DNA from: Parabacteroides sp. AD58
Lineage (GTDB): Bacteria > Bacteroidota > Bacteroidia > Bacteroidales > Tannerellaceae
Length of the DNA: 64,000 nt
Assembly: GCF_023744375.2 (NCBI RefSeq)
Contig: NZ_CP146284.1
Span: 3,601,001-3,665,000, forward strand
Direction: 5' to 3'
The notes below the pieces were generated by a model, which did not search any database, was not told the DNA's origin, and was given only the letters and a program-made list of their open reading frames with translations. Shown here piece after piece: positions 43,701 to 52,643 of the stretch. The translations under genes were made by a program, and so were the position numbers. Each line of letters opens with the position of its first letter. Position 1 is the stretch's first letter.

Positions 43701-43809
43701 CAGCACTTTCTGTATCCGGAAAAACAGCGAATGCCGGTAGGGAAATACAACATAGTGCGCCGACTAAAATTGCATTTCTGCTTCGTTGAGTTACTGTATT
43801 AACATTCAT
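40777..43809 (-). CDS. SusC/RagA-family TonB-linked outer membrane transporter
   Basis: This 1010-residue protein has a signal peptide (about 1-28), a carboxypeptidase-regulatory-like domain (KGQVLDHKTGDPVIGANVIV ... GTTNGTITDMDGYYEL), a SusC motif (GYGVQKKESLTGSLQTL), a plug domain (NGKVSGVYVAPGSGQPG and APLWVVDGVIV) and a 22-strand barrel ending in FMFGLNVTF. It lacks the extra N-terminal secretin/TonB signalling domain that couples some SusC proteins to ECF sigma factors. It forms a pair with the SusD gene downstream and faces the other SusC across 1.3 kb. No enzyme or regulator lies next to this pair, so its ligand is unknown. Confidence 0.94.
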   Translation of the reverse strand: MNVNTVTQRSRNAILVGALCCISLPAFAVFPDTESAVPFAITQQTKLLKGQVLDHKTGDPVIGANVIVKGTTNGTITDMDGYYELEAPAGATLQISYIGYQTLEISANSENLTVKLMEDSETLDEVVIVGYGVQKKESLTGSLQTLKDEKLKDITTANVENMLNGKVSGVYVAPGSGQPGSSGAVVVRGKATLSGSTAPLWVVDGVIVGNGAGALNPADIETMTILKDAASTAIYGSEGANGVILVTTRQAKSGEMRINASAKLGISTLYNGNLEMMNGAELYDYYASFQNADQINFPRWNSDLRNSNFDWWNLATQSGFTQDYNVSLSGGSEKYNSYFSLGYYDEEGAVKGYDYSRYTFRYRSTYKPFDWLTIKPSISGAMIDTYDGQYSVSAMYSMFPWDSPYDENGALVPDRYQGWVNSQQTNYLNDLSYGNHTDYKTYEFFGNFDFDIKITDWLTFHSVNNYKYQNYYYHSYYDPRSNSASGVNGRIDEYQSNMSRRYTNQYLSFNKLFGKHSVDAILAYEFKDYQGKATQAIGTGFASGFEVLDVAALPEKVGGSLNEWAVQSYFFRANYSYDNRYVAELSLRRDGASNFGDNAKYGNFYSISAGWNINRESWFKADWVDILKLRASYGTMGNRPSVLYPQYDLYSVSASYDGIPATLISQVGNKDLTWEQTSTLGIGLDAAMFNNRLRFNFDYYNKYTTDVLYQTPVSGITGVTSRWQNVGEISNRGIELSIGGDIINTKDWTWSVEANLGHNVNTVEKLYGNDPNLEIIGGGGIGIAGEADKILKVGYSSDSYYMIEWAGVNPDNGAPQWYKTAEDGSRVKTENYSEADYIITEPSTPKVFGGFSTSLRWKNIDLAANFGYSIGGKIYNYSRQEYDSDGAYTDRNQMKLMDGWSRWQKPGDIATHPVALYNNSSNSNKASTRYFEDNDFLKLRSLNIGYNLQLPDYHIQNLRIFFSGENLFTVTGYSGVDPELPASDGSVIGSAGPSVYPSTRKFMFGLNVTF

Positions 43810-44087
43810 AAAAAGTAAAATTTGATAGTATTTTTAAATTTGAGTGCAATTTATGCCTATTTTTTCTCATGTGCAAACTTTAATTGAAATTTATTTATGA
43901 TTTAGAGGGCTTAAACTGTCTTGTCTTTAAACAATATGTTGTAGTAGAAGATGGATTAGGTGAATTTTACAATGGTTTGTCTTCAAATAGATAAATAATA
44001 ATTGACAATTATTGATTTAATGCACAAATTGTCAATCTCAATTTTTTTTAGTTGGATGGTTCTATAAAATGATTATCCTAAGTTGGA

Positions 44088-44200
44088 AAAAAGGTAGGCA
44101 GAAAATAGAAAAAAGCTGGCGTGTTTTGATGAAAAGCCGGCGCGAATTTGTAAAAATACGCCGGCTTTTTGTCAATTGGGAACTGAGGATTCAGAATTGA
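44088..44200 (+). repeat. AGCCGGCGT-armed intergenic repeat, copy A
   Basis: The order is AAGGTAGGCAG, AAAAAAGCTGGCGTGTTTT, AAAAGCCGGCGCG, then TACGCCGGCTTTTTGTCAATT and AATTGAGAATT. The same order is at 60083-60200. The first two arms face the third as inverted copies, so the RNA can fold into alternative hairpins. Confidence 0.75.
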
Positions 44201-44396
44201 GAATTAGAATCGCCAATTGTCAGTCTTCAATTGTCTGTTTCCAGTCGTCAGATACGTCTAAGTTTCCTTGTTTAACAGATATTTGCATAACATACAGATT
44301 TTAATCCCAAAATATAACTTACGTTAAAATATCGTACTAAGTTTCTTGTTTCTAATAAAATAGAAAAATACTTATTGTATGCTATTCCTGCATTAT

Positions 44397-44429
44397 CACC
44401 GTGAAAACCCCGGTTTTCACCGTGAAAAG
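44397..44429. repeat. Two CACCGTGAAAA palindromic units at 21-bp spacing
   Basis: CACCGTGAAAA starts at 44397 and 44418. Between them GTGAAAACCCCGGTTTTCAC is a 20-bp palindrome. The spacing equals that of the array at 18844-18915. Confidence 0.65.
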
Positions 44430-44504
44430 TGCACAAAGAAAAGTAAAGTAAATAATAAAGTAAAGAAAATAATAAAGTAAAGTAGATAAAAATAAACAAC
44501 ATCA

Positions 44505-44535
44505 TTCACACACAACACGCGCGCGTGCGCGAGAG
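44505..44535. repeat. Alternating purine-pyrimidine tract
   Basis: The run CACACACAACACGCGCGCGT continues as GCGCGAGAG; ACACGCGCGCGTGCGCG alternates strictly over 17 bases (44514-44530), a composition that can adopt left-handed DNA under supercoiling. Confidence 0.5.
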
Positions 44536-45037
44536 CGATAGAGAGGAAAATGATCAATCCTGAAAATCTGAATAAGGAAAATATCCGGTTCGCTGGATTC
44601 TGAAAATGTTTTAATCAGACACTGCATTCCGAAATAATTCAGATTGTTTTTTTATTGCGACTCTATTTTTAAATAAAATGAAATAAATAGGAATGAACTA
44701 TTTTTATCAAATTGTTATCTTTTGAAGGATTCAAATTGTATGATGAATGATAATTTGATATAAATTTGATAATGTGAGATTCTTCTTGTAAATTTAATTA
44801 TGGAATTAGTAATGATTTATTATTCCCTGTCAGATAAATTCTGATGGCGGAATGCGGGAAGAAATATGTTTGAAAACATAATTGCTTGATTATTATGTGG
44901 AAAATAGATCAATATTATATCGAAAAGGGGTTTCAAACAAGCTGACAAATTGTAAAGCCTATTTTTGTTTAATGTTAAAAATGAGTGTTATTAAATATTT
45001 TGTGTATTGGCTGTGGATATTTTCTATAAATTATTTA

Positions 45038-45045
45038 TACATTTG
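45038..45045 (+). promoter_or_regulatory. Promoter -7 box for the sulfate-linked SusC operon
   Basis: TACATTTG matches TAnnTTTG and gives a leader of about 95 bases before the SusC ATG at 45146. Confidence 0.5.
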
Positions 45046-45145
45046 CGAAACGAAAGTTTATATAAAAAGTGTGTATATCGAAGTTATATTTTATGAATGA
45101 GCGATCTGGAATGTAAAGTATAGCTTCAAGTTTAATTTTAATTGT

Positions 45146-48100
45146 ATGGATTATACCAAAGCATTATTCGGATCTAAAGTGCTTTTAGCCTGCATGTTAG
45201 CAACTCAATTGGGGGGGGTAAATGAAGCCTCGGCTGCGACAGGAGTTAAAGCGGTGAAAACAAATGCTCCGATTGTGAATCAGTCACAGATTACGGTGAC
45301 AGGTGTCGTTAAGGATTCTAACGGCGAACCGGTAACTGGAGCAGCTGTAGTGGTAAAGGGTACAACCAATGGTACCGTAACGGATTTAGATGGAAACTAC
45401 TCAATTAATGTTGAAGAAGGCGCTGTACTGTCTTATTCATTTGTGGGTATGAAGGCCCAGGAAATCAAGGCAAATAAAACAGTTATCAATGTCGTATTGC
45501 AGGAAGAAGCAATTGGATTGGACGAAGTAGTGGCCATTGGTTATGGTTATGTAAAAAAGAAGGATTTGACAGGTGCCGTTTCTTCTGTATCAGCGGATGA
45601 TATGGTGATGGGTGGTACGGTAAGTAATGCAGCCCAGGCCTTGCAGGGTAAGACGGCCGGTGTACAGGTTCAGCAGACATCTAAGGCGCCGGGTGGATCT
45701 ATTTCGGTACGTGTGCGTGGTAGTAACTCTATCAGTTCAACCAACGAACCGTTGTATGTAGTGGATGGTTTCCCTTCAACCGAAGGTTTGAACATCAACC
45801 CGAATGATATCGAATCCATGCAGATCTTGAAGGATGCTTCGGCAACGGCTATCTATGGTGCGCGTGGTGCGAATGGTGTTGTCTTGATCACTACGAAACG
45901 TGGTAAGAGTGGTGAAAACAAGATTTCATACAATGGTTATTTAGGTGTTCAGCAGATTCAGAATCCGTTTACATTTATCAATGCAAAGGATTACATGAAT
46001 TTGGAAAATGCCTTGTATCAGGAAATCGAGGGTCAGGAAGGTAACCCGAATGGTGTTTATACACCTTCGCAGTTACAATCAAATGTCGATACCGACTGGA
46101 TCGATGTTTGTACGCGTCTTGGATTGGTACAAGACCACAGCATTCAATTTAGAGGTGGTACTGAAAAAACGAAGATCTTGACCAGTTTAGGATATTATAG
46201 TCAGGAAGGTATTTTGAAGAATACAGACTTCTCTCGTTTCTCTGGTCGTGTGAATGTGGATCAGACCATTACTGATTGGATCAAAGCAGGTGCCACCATG
46301 TATGCACATCGGGAGCAATCGAACTACCAGATGTATAGTGGTAACTTGCTTGAATCAAACGTATTGAATAGTATCATGACGTATGACCCGACTGTTAAGC
46401 CATATAACGAAGATGGTTCGTATGGTACAGTTCCGGGCGGACGTGGTGATAACCCGTTGGCTAACTTGTTGGAACGTCAGAACGATGAAACAAAAGACAA
46501 GTTCAATGGAACAGCATTTGTTGAGATCACTCCGTTGGAAGGTTTAACGGCTAAAGCATCAGCAGGTGTTGAAATTCAGCATAATTTCCAAGGTACTTAT
46601 TTGCCTAAATCAACCTATCAAGGTAGTATTGATGGTGGTGTGGCAAGTACATATGACTATACTGGAACCCGTCAGGTATTTGAAGGTACTATCAACTATA
46701 TGAAGACCTTTAATAAAGTTCATGACTTTAGTGCCATGGTGGGTTACACCTACGAAAAGTTTATTGCTGAATACCGTCAGGAAAATGCAAAAGGTTTCTC
46801 TACCGATTTGTTCTCCTACAATAATATGGGAGCTGCTTCGACTGTGACGAGCATCGCTTCCAATAAGACAGAAAATATTCTGGTATCATTCTTCGGTCGT
46901 GTCAACTATACCTACAATAATAAGTATTTGGCAACGGTAACTGTACGTCGAGATGGTTCTTCTCGTTTCGGTGCCAACGAACACTGGGGTACTTTCCCTT
47001 CCGGATCTTTGGCATGGCGTGCCGGTGAAGAAGATTTTATCAAAGATCTGAATCTGTTCAGTAACTTGAAGGTACGTGCCGGTTTCGGTGTTACTGGTAA
47101 CGAACGTATCGGCGACTATGCTTCGTATGCCCTGATGTCGAATACTCGTTATACATTCGATGGTTCTACCAATACAGCTGGTGTTCACATGAACCAGAGC
47201 AGCGCCGAAAATACCAATCTGAAGTGGGAAACAACCAAACAGTGGAACGTCGGTGTGGATATGGGTTTCTTAGACAACCGAATTTCAGTTACATTGGATG
47301 GATATTGGAAGAAAACCGATGATTTGCTGTTGTCTATCAAGATGCCGATGTACACCGGATTTACTTCAGGTCAGCAAAATATTGGTTCGATCCAGAACCG
47401 TGGTTTTGAATTCGATTTCACTTCTCATAATTTGACGGGTGATTTCTCTTGGGATACCAAATTTAACTTCTCTTTGAACCGTAATAAGGTATTGAACTTA
47501 GGTGATAATGGTGATATTTACATCACTTCTTCCAAGCCGATGGGTAATGTATCAGAAGAAGCTTATGCCGTTGTCCGTGAAGGTGAATCCTTAGGTTCTC
47601 TGTTCGGTTACAAATATATTGGTGTATTGCAGCAGGGTGAAACTTACGCTCCACAGCCAAACTCTAAACCAGGTGATCCGAAGTTTGAAGATGTAAACGG
47701 TGATGGTATTATTGATTCAAACGACCGTACGATTATTGGTAATGCCAATCCGGATTTCATTTTTGGTTTGACTAACAACTTTGCATGGAAGAACTTCGAC
47801 TTGTCTATCTTCTTCCAGGGATCAGTCGGCAATGATTTGCTGAATATGACCCGTATGAACCTGGAATGGAAGAAAACTCCGGAAGCATTGAACCGTTGGA
47901 CTCCGACTAATACGGATACCGATATTCCGCGTAATGGTTTCTACTATTCACAGTATGGTGGTTATGTAAACGATCACTTTGTAGAAGATGCATCATTCTT
48001 ACGTTTGAAGAACTTGACATTCGGCTATACGATTCCTTTCAAGAAGTTTGTTAGTTCTTGCCGGGTATATTTCTCAGCAGAAAACTTGTTTACGATTACC

Positions 48101-48256
48101 GGTTATTCAGGATGGGATCCGGAAACCGATACCAAGTCGTATGAACAGCAGAAACAGAGTGGTTCTAATCAGACAGCGAATGCCGGCGCCGGTTTGGACT
48201 ACAATGCCTATCCGAGTATGAGAACATATACATTCGGTTTGAATATTACATTTTAA
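45146..48256 (+). CDS. SusC/RagA-family TonB-linked outer membrane transporter (sulfate-linked locus)
   Basis: The 1036-residue protein has a signal peptide ending NEASA, a carboxypeptidase-regulatory-like domain (TGVVKDSNGEPVTGAAVVVK ... GTTNGTVTDLDGNYSI), the SusC signature GYGYVKKKDLTGAVSSV, the plug (LQGKTAGVQVQQTSKAPGGS and EPLYVVDGFP) and a barrel ending in TYTFGLNITF. No N-terminal sigma-factor signalling domain is present. It is the first gene of the 15-kb plus-strand block and the outer-membrane importer for whatever substrate that block handles. Its SusD partner follows after 27 bases. It is not closely similar to the SusC at 40777-43809, so the two pairs probably have different ligands. 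Confidence 0.95.
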   Translation: MDYTKALFGSKVLLACMLATQLGGVNEASAATGVKAVKTNAPIVNQSQITVTGVVKDSNGEPVTGAAVVVKGTTNGTVTDLDGNYSINVEEGAVLSYSFVGMKAQEIKANKTVINVVLQEEAIGLDEVVAIGYGYVKKKDLTGAVSSVSADDMVMGGTVSNAAQALQGKTAGVQVQQTSKAPGGSISVRVRGSNSISSTNEPLYVVDGFPSTEGLNINPNDIESMQILKDASATAIYGARGANGVVLITTKRGKSGENKISYNGYLGVQQIQNPFTFINAKDYMNLENALYQEIEGQEGNPNGVYTPSQLQSNVDTDWIDVCTRLGLVQDHSIQFRGGTEKTKILTSLGYYSQEGILKNTDFSRFSGRVNVDQTITDWIKAGATMYAHREQSNYQMYSGNLLESNVLNSIMTYDPTVKPYNEDGSYGTVPGGRGDNPLANLLERQNDETKDKFNGTAFVEITPLEGLTAKASAGVEIQHNFQGTYLPKSTYQGSIDGGVASTYDYTGTRQVFEGTINYMKTFNKVHDFSAMVGYTYEKFIAEYRQENAKGFSTDLFSYNNMGAASTVTSIASNKTENILVSFFGRVNYTYNNKYLATVTVRRDGSSRFGANEHWGTFPSGSLAWRAGEEDFIKDLNLFSNLKVRAGFGVTGNERIGDYASYALMSNTRYTFDGSTNTAGVHMNQSSAENTNLKWETTKQWNVGVDMGFLDNRISVTLDGYWKKTDDLLLSIKMPMYTGFTSGQQNIGSIQNRGFEFDFTSHNLTGDFSWDTKFNFSLNRNKVLNLGDNGDIYITSSKPMGNVSEEAYAVVREGESLGSLFGYKYIGVLQQGETYAPQPNSKPGDPKFEDVNGDGIIDSNDRTIIGNANPDFIFGLTNNFAWKNFDLSIFFQGSVGNDLLNMTRMNLEWKKTPEALNRWTPTNTDTDIPRNGFYYSQYGGYVNDHFVEDASFLRLKNLTFGYTIPFKKFVSSCRVYFSAENLFTITGYSGWDPETDTKSYEQQKQSGSNQTANAGAGLDYNAYPSMRTYTFGLNITF

Positions 48257-48283
48257 ATAAGGATTATTAAAACGATATTTTAT

Positions 48284-49834
48284 ATGAAAAAGAGTTTACT
48301 TGGCTTTGTGGTGGCAGCTGGACTTTCGATGGGATTTACAGCTTGTACAGATTTGGAGCCAACATTATATAGTAATTTGACGACAGCTAACGCTTATACT
48401 TCAGAAAGTGATATTGATGCGGCGTTGGTAGGCTTGTATGCGGATTTGAATCCGTATCCAGGAGATGCGTGGATGTATTATGCCGGGTATCTGGTAATGA
48501 CAACAGATTATGCTACGGATATGGGCTATTCAACGGCTGCCGGCGACCCGACAAAATTGAGTAACATGACCTACGATGCCAATAACCGCTATTTTAAGTA
48601 TAACTGGCAGTGTATGTATCAGGTGATCTCGAATGCCAATGTGCTTCTGCAGAATATTAATAACATCAGTATGGATGAAACCAAGAAGAAGCAGGTAATT
48701 GCTCAGGCTAAGTTCTTGCGTGCGCTGGCTTATCGTGACTTGACGGATGGTTGGGGTCCTGTACCTTTGCTTACGGAACTGGTAGATCCTTCAGCTTCTA
48801 AAAACATGCCGTTGACTTCTGTTGAGGATATCAATAATTTTATGATTACCGATCTGAAGGAATGCATTGAGAATCTTCCGGAAACATGGACGGGTCAGGA
48901 TTTGGCACGTGCCACAAAGGGTGCTGCGGCTACGTTGTTAGGAAAGATTTATTTGAGAAGTCATGATTATACCAATGCCAAGACTTATATCGACATGGTA
49001 TTGGACTTGCGTGACAAAGGTGTCTATGCATTGGAATCAGATTTCAAGAATGTATGGTCTGAAAACAATAAATTCAACAAAGAGTTTATTTTCTGTATCT
49101 TGCATGAAGCTGGTACGAACGGTGGTGAAATCACGAACCACTTCGGTCCGTCTGACCACCCGGATGTAACCAACCGTTGGCAGTATTATGGTGTATCACT
49201 TCCGTTCTGGCGCAAGTATAATGATGCCGACCCGCGTAAGCAGTTCTTCTATTACAACTATACGGGTGATGCCAAGCGGGATGACAAGTCTCAATATGGC
49301 TTCTATTACATGATGCCGGAAAAGGGACAGACGGTTCCGCCTAACGATACGACGAAGTTGCTGGTCAATGTAGCGACCATGAAGTATTCGTATGATATGG
49401 TTTCGGATGCTTACTATGACGGACGTACGATTTCCATTTTCCGTTTGTCGGATGTGATCTTGTGTAAGGCTGAAATTGAAAACAACTTGAACGGACCGGC
49501 TGCCGCTCTGCCTTATCTGAATGAAATTCGTGCACGTGCCGGTGCTCCTGAATACGGTTCAAGCGCAGAATTCCCGGTACCGGGCAGCAAGGAGGAAATG
49601 AACCGGGCAATCCTGGATGAACGTGGTTATGAGTTGGTATTCGAATTCCAGCGTAAAGCCGACTTGGTTCGCTTTGGCATGTATGAAGAAATTGTCAACG
49701 AACATTTGAAGGAGCTGGATCTGGTAAGTCCGACAAATGTAACGGAAAAACTTCGTTACTTCCCGTATCCGTTGGACGATGCCCAGCTGAATTCCTATAT
49801 GGAAGCCGAGAATCCTTCTCGTTTGCCGCAGTAA
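48284..49834 (+). CDS. SusD/RagB-family lipoprotein (sulfate-linked locus)
   Basis: The 516-residue product has a lipoprotein signal (MKKSLLGFVVAAGLSMGFTA, lipidated Cys next, followed by TDLEP) and SusD helices: LVGLYADLNPYPGDAWMYYA, the QAKFLRALAYRDLTDGWGPV stretch typical of the family, and FRLSDVILCKAEIENNLNG near the C-terminus, then ILDERGYELVFEFQRKADLV. It would bind substrate at the cell surface for the SusC encoded 27 bases upstream. A perfect 15-bp terminator stem lies between this gene and the sulfotransferase-like gene that follows, so the downstream genes may be expressed at a lower level. Confidence 0.95.
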   Translation: MKKSLLGFVVAAGLSMGFTACTDLEPTLYSNLTTANAYTSESDIDAALVGLYADLNPYPGDAWMYYAGYLVMTTDYATDMGYSTAAGDPTKLSNMTYDANNRYFKYNWQCMYQVISNANVLLQNINNISMDETKKKQVIAQAKFLRALAYRDLTDGWGPVPLLTELVDPSASKNMPLTSVEDINNFMITDLKECIENLPETWTGQDLARATKGAAATLLGKIYLRSHDYTNAKTYIDMVLDLRDKGVYALESDFKNVWSENNKFNKEFIFCILHEAGTNGGEITNHFGPSDHPDVTNRWQYYGVSLPFWRKYNDADPRKQFFYYNYTGDAKRDDKSQYGFYYMMPEKGQTVPPNDTTKLLVNVATMKYSYDMVSDAYYDGRTISIFRLSDVILCKAEIENNLNGPAAALPYLNEIRARAGAPEYGSSAEFPVPGSKEEMNRAILDERGYELVFEFQRKADLVRFGMYEEIVNEHLKELDLVSPTNVTEKLRYFPYPLDDAQLNSYMEAENPSRLPQ

Positions 49835-49848
49835 TTAGTTGAAATATA

Positions 49849-49893
49849 AAGTTATTTGTGCCTCTGAAATAGGTAGGCACAAATAACTTTTCT
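49849..49893 (+). terminator. Terminator-like hairpin inside the operon after SusD
   Basis: AAGTTATTTGTGCCT (49849-49863) and AGGCACAAATAACTT (49875-49889) form a perfect 15-bp stem followed by TTTTCTT. Only 17 bp separate it from the next start codon and no new promoter box is visible there, so it probably lowers expression of the genes behind it. Confidence 0.8.
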
Positions 49894-49910
49894 TATTTAG
49901 AAAGATTGAT

Positions 49911-51401
49911 ATGAAGCGTTTGATTGTTATCATAGGAATTTTGGTCGTGGTAATTGCCGGATTCCTTTATTGGAGTGAAAAGAATGAGTTGTTGGAACTG
50001 ACATTGACTTCTCCGCATAATACGGCGATGTATAATCAGGTGGAAGTGAAATTAGCGAAAGAAGCCCCCGTTTACATCGAATATTGGGAGAAAGCTACAG
50101 GCCGGAAATTCAGGACCTGTGTCTCTTCATCGAAGCTGGATCATAAGCTTGATCTGTTGCTGCTGAAGGCCGGCACGGAATATGAATATCAAATCGTCAT
50201 AGACAATCTTTTTCATCAGAAGTCGAAAGTCTTGAGTTTTAAGACGAGGGAACAATCACCCTGGCTGGTAAACCATTGGTTGAAAGAAGAAAGACCGCAT
50301 GATCCGGATGCTTTAGGAGATGACGGCTTTATTTTAGTTTGTTTTGGACGCTTGCCGGGCTATATGGCCTTATTGGATAATAAAGGCGATATGCGCTGGT
50401 ACTGGCAGGTCGATGATATCGGTGTCCGTGCTGCTTCTATTACGCCGCGGGGAACCATATTGGCGATGTTGCGTCCGTTTGTGAAAGATTTTATTGACGA
50501 CGAACCGATGACTCCGGAAGAGGTTCGTAACGAAGAGCATAAGAAACCGATGCGCCGAGGTTCTATCGGTTTTGCCGGAGGGACAGGAATGGCCGAGATT
50601 TCACTGACGGGTGAAACCCTTTGGCGTCTGGATTTGAATAAGATTGAGAAAGAAAAAGAATACCAGGTTATTCATCACGATATCTGGATGGATGATGCCT
50701 GCCATTTATATACCATGTACCGGCCCAAGAAGGTGGCTGATGTGAACATCGGCGGAAAAATGCAGCGGGATACATTGGGCGGCGACGGCATCCTGGTTTT
50801 AGATACATTGGGAAACGTATTGAAGACATGGTCTGCCTGGGACGTGTGGGATATCGACAAAGATCCGTACATAACCAGATACATGTACGATCGTTTCCAC
50901 ATGAACGGTTTTTGCTTTGATAAAGACAGTAATTATTTGGTTTCGGTACCGATTGAAGACCAAATCTGGAAAATCGACAGAAATACCGGAGAGATACTTT
51001 GGAAGTTTGGCCGTGGCGGTGATTTCAAGATGGATACAACCGCTTATTTCTCGTTCCAGCATACACCCTATATTAATCCGAACGGCGATTTGATGCTGTT
51101 TGATAACGGTCTGTATGAAATGCAGTCGGGTGCGTTGGCCTTTAAGCTGGATGAAGAGAAACGGACTGCCGAAACGACCCTTCGCGCCATGTTGCCTAAA
51201 GACAAATATACTTCGCGTATGGGAAGCGCCTATCTGATGCCCAACGGAAATATCCTGCAGTGCAGCTCAAAGACTGGAACTGTCTTGATAACAGATCAGA
51301 GCGGCAAGGTGTTGTGGGAAAGTGTGCTGGCTTATGCTCCGTATCGTGCTTTATATGTCCCGGCCGATTTGTTCAAGAACTATTTTACAGAAATCAAATA
51401 A
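49911..51401 (+). CDS. Arylsulfate sulfotransferase-like protein (ASST family)
   Basis: ASST enzymes move sulfate from one phenol to another without PAPS, through a sulfo-histidine. This 496-residue protein has an N-terminal membrane anchor or uncleaved signal (about residues 3-21), a small beta domain (about 30-115) and a six-bladed propeller (about 120-490). Candidate active-site histidines are in VIHHDIWMDD, DRFHMNGFCFD and SFQHTPYINPNGDLMLFD; the last two match the HxxN-type loops of ASST as I remember them. It would work in the periplasm, facing what SusC imports. The related arylsulfotransferase-like propellers of eukaryotes lack activity, so this is an inference, moderately sure. Confidence 0.75.
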   Translation: MKRLIVIIGILVVVIAGFLYWSEKNELLELTLTSPHNTAMYNQVEVKLAKEAPVYIEYWEKATGRKFRTCVSSSKLDHKLDLLLLKAGTEYEYQIVIDNLFHQKSKVLSFKTREQSPWLVNHWLKEERPHDPDALGDDGFILVCFGRLPGYMALLDNKGDMRWYWQVDDIGVRAASITPRGTILAMLRPFVKDFIDDEPMTPEEVRNEEHKKPMRRGSIGFAGGTGMAEISLTGETLWRLDLNKIEKEKEYQVIHHDIWMDDACHLYTMYRPKKVADVNIGGKMQRDTLGGDGILVLDTLGNVLKTWSAWDVWDIDKDPYITRYMYDRFHMNGFCFDKDSNYLVSVPIEDQIWKIDRNTGEILWKFGRGGDFKMDTTAYFSFQHTPYINPNGDLMLFDNGLYEMQSGALAFKLDEEKRTAETTLRAMLPKDKYTSRMGSAYLMPNGNILQCSSKTGTVLITDQSGKVLWESVLAYAPYRALYVPADLFKNYFTEIK

Positions 51402-51413
51402 AGGCGGAAGATT

Positions 51414-52643
51414 ATGCCCGAAGTAGCAAAGAATACCGAGGCCGGCTCTGCCGAAAAAGTCTCTCTATTATATATTTTCTGGGTTTTCTTGAAACTGGGA
51501 GCGACAGCTTTCGGCGGCTACATGTCGTTGGTGGCCATCGTCCAGAAACAGTTGGTTGATATTGACAAGAAGCTGAAGGAAGAAGATCTGCTGGACGGTA
51601 TTTCACTGACTTCCGTTCTTCCAGGCCCGGTGGCAGTCAATGTCATTGCTTATGTCGGATATAAACTGCGGGGTTATAGCGGGGCTCTCATGGCTTTCTT
51701 GGGAATCATCATTCCTTCCTTTATATTGGTTATCATTCTTTCGTGGTTTTATGTAACGTATGGCAGTGTTCCGGCCGTGAAGAACTTCTTTTTAGGTATT
51801 ACGCCGGCAGTGACCGCTCTTATATTGACGGTGGCTATCGGAATGGCCCGGAAAAACATGAAGTCGAAGATACATTGGGCCATCAACATCCTGTCTATGA
51901 TTCTGCTGATCTGGATAGGCGGAATCCAGATTACAATCGCGGTGATGATCGGTGGAGGCATTATCGGTTACCTTTGTTTCTACCGAAAGGATCAGACAGC
52001 AGGAGAAGAAAAGGCTGATGCTGTATCTCCTCCTGTTTCAGGAAAACAGTGGGGAATGTACGGGTTGGTCGCTTTGTTGCTGCTGTCGTTGCTTCTGTTT
52101 GGCGGCCAGCAGATGGATTCGTCCGTTCTTTTACAGTTGGCTTCTACCTTTTCTGGCATCAGTCTGACGCTTTTTGGAGGTGGATATGTCGTAATCCCGG
52201 CCTTGCATGAATTGTTTGTGGATAATTTAGGCTGGCTTACTTCACCGGAATTTGCCGACGGCATTGCCATTGGTCAGGTGACACCCGGACCAATCTTTAT
52301 CACAGCTACATTTATCGGTTATCTGGTAGCCGGTTTCTGGGGTGCAACGGTCGCAACGGTGGCCATGTTTACGCCGCCGGCCGTACTGACGGTGTTGTTG
52401 TCTCGTTTTGTGGATATGATCCGGGACTCGCAGGTGGTAAAGGCAGTCTTGCAGGGCGTTCGTTCGGCGGTTATCGGCATGATCTTTTCTTCAGCGGTGA
52501 CAATCGGCCAGACGATGGCTTTGGATATCCGAACCATTCTATTATTTATTGTCGTATTTTTTATATCGTATAAATACAATCTTAGTCCTATTTTCCTGAT
52601 TTTGGGATCCGGACTGGTAGGCTTAATCCTGTTTATGTTATGA
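51414..52643 (+). CDS. CHR-family ion transporter (ChrA-like, two CHR domains)
   Basis: The 409-residue membrane protein has two CHR domains of about 180 residues each. The first has KLGATAFGGYMSLVAIV and SVLPGPVAVN, the second LFGGGYVVIPALHELF and IGQVTPGPIFITATFIGY, matching the FGG...PGP signatures of this family. CHR proteins are best known as chromate exporters, but many resident members occur without chromate resistance and transport of sulfate or other oxyanions has been suggested. Here the gene lies between two sulfate-transfer genes, 12 bases after the ASST-like gene, and its stop codon overlaps the sulfotransferase start by four bases. Sulfate or a related anion is the favoured substrate, by context only. 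Confidence 0.85.
   Translation: MPEVAKNTEAGSAEKVSLLYIFWVFLKLGATAFGGYMSLVAIVQKQLVDIDKKLKEEDLLDGISLTSVLPGPVAVNVIAYVGYKLRGYSGALMAFLGIIIPSFILVIILSWFYVTYGSVPAVKNFFLGITPAVTALILTVAIGMARKNMKSKIHWAINILSMILLIWIGGIQITIAVMIGGGIIGYLCFYRKDQTAGEEKADAVSPPVSGKQWGMYGLVALLLLSLLLFGGQQMDSSVLLQLASTFSGISLTLFGGGYVVIPALHELFVDNLGWLTSPEFADGIAIGQVTPGPIFITATFIGYLVAGFWGATVATVAMFTPPAVLTVLLSRFVDMIRDSQVVKAVLQGVRSAVIGMIFSSAVTIGQTMALDIRTILLFIVVFFISYKYNLSPIFLILGSGLVGLILFML

Larger units (their letters stand above)
43810..45145. other. 1.3-kb divergent intergenic region between SusC genes
   Basis: No gene is supported; short frames at 44272-44505 and 44882-45100 lack coding features. It holds the promoter regions of both SusC genes, an AGCCGGCGT-armed repeat (44088-44200), two TCACCGTGA palindromes at 21-bp spacing (44397-44429), AATAATAAAGTAAAG tandem repeats (44451-44482), an alternating purine-pyrimidine tract (44505-44535) and, at 45038-45045, the -7 box for the plus-strand SusC. 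Confidence 0.7.

Noticed and set aside
44882..45100. 72-codon frame upstream of the second SusC.
   Set aside because: It contains the -7 box of SusC, is very AT-rich and shows no signal or domain.
51414..52643. CHR gene considered as a chromate-resistance determinant.
   Set aside because: There is no chrB or other resistance gene; the setting between two sulfate-transfer genes fits a housekeeping anion role better. It remains possible.
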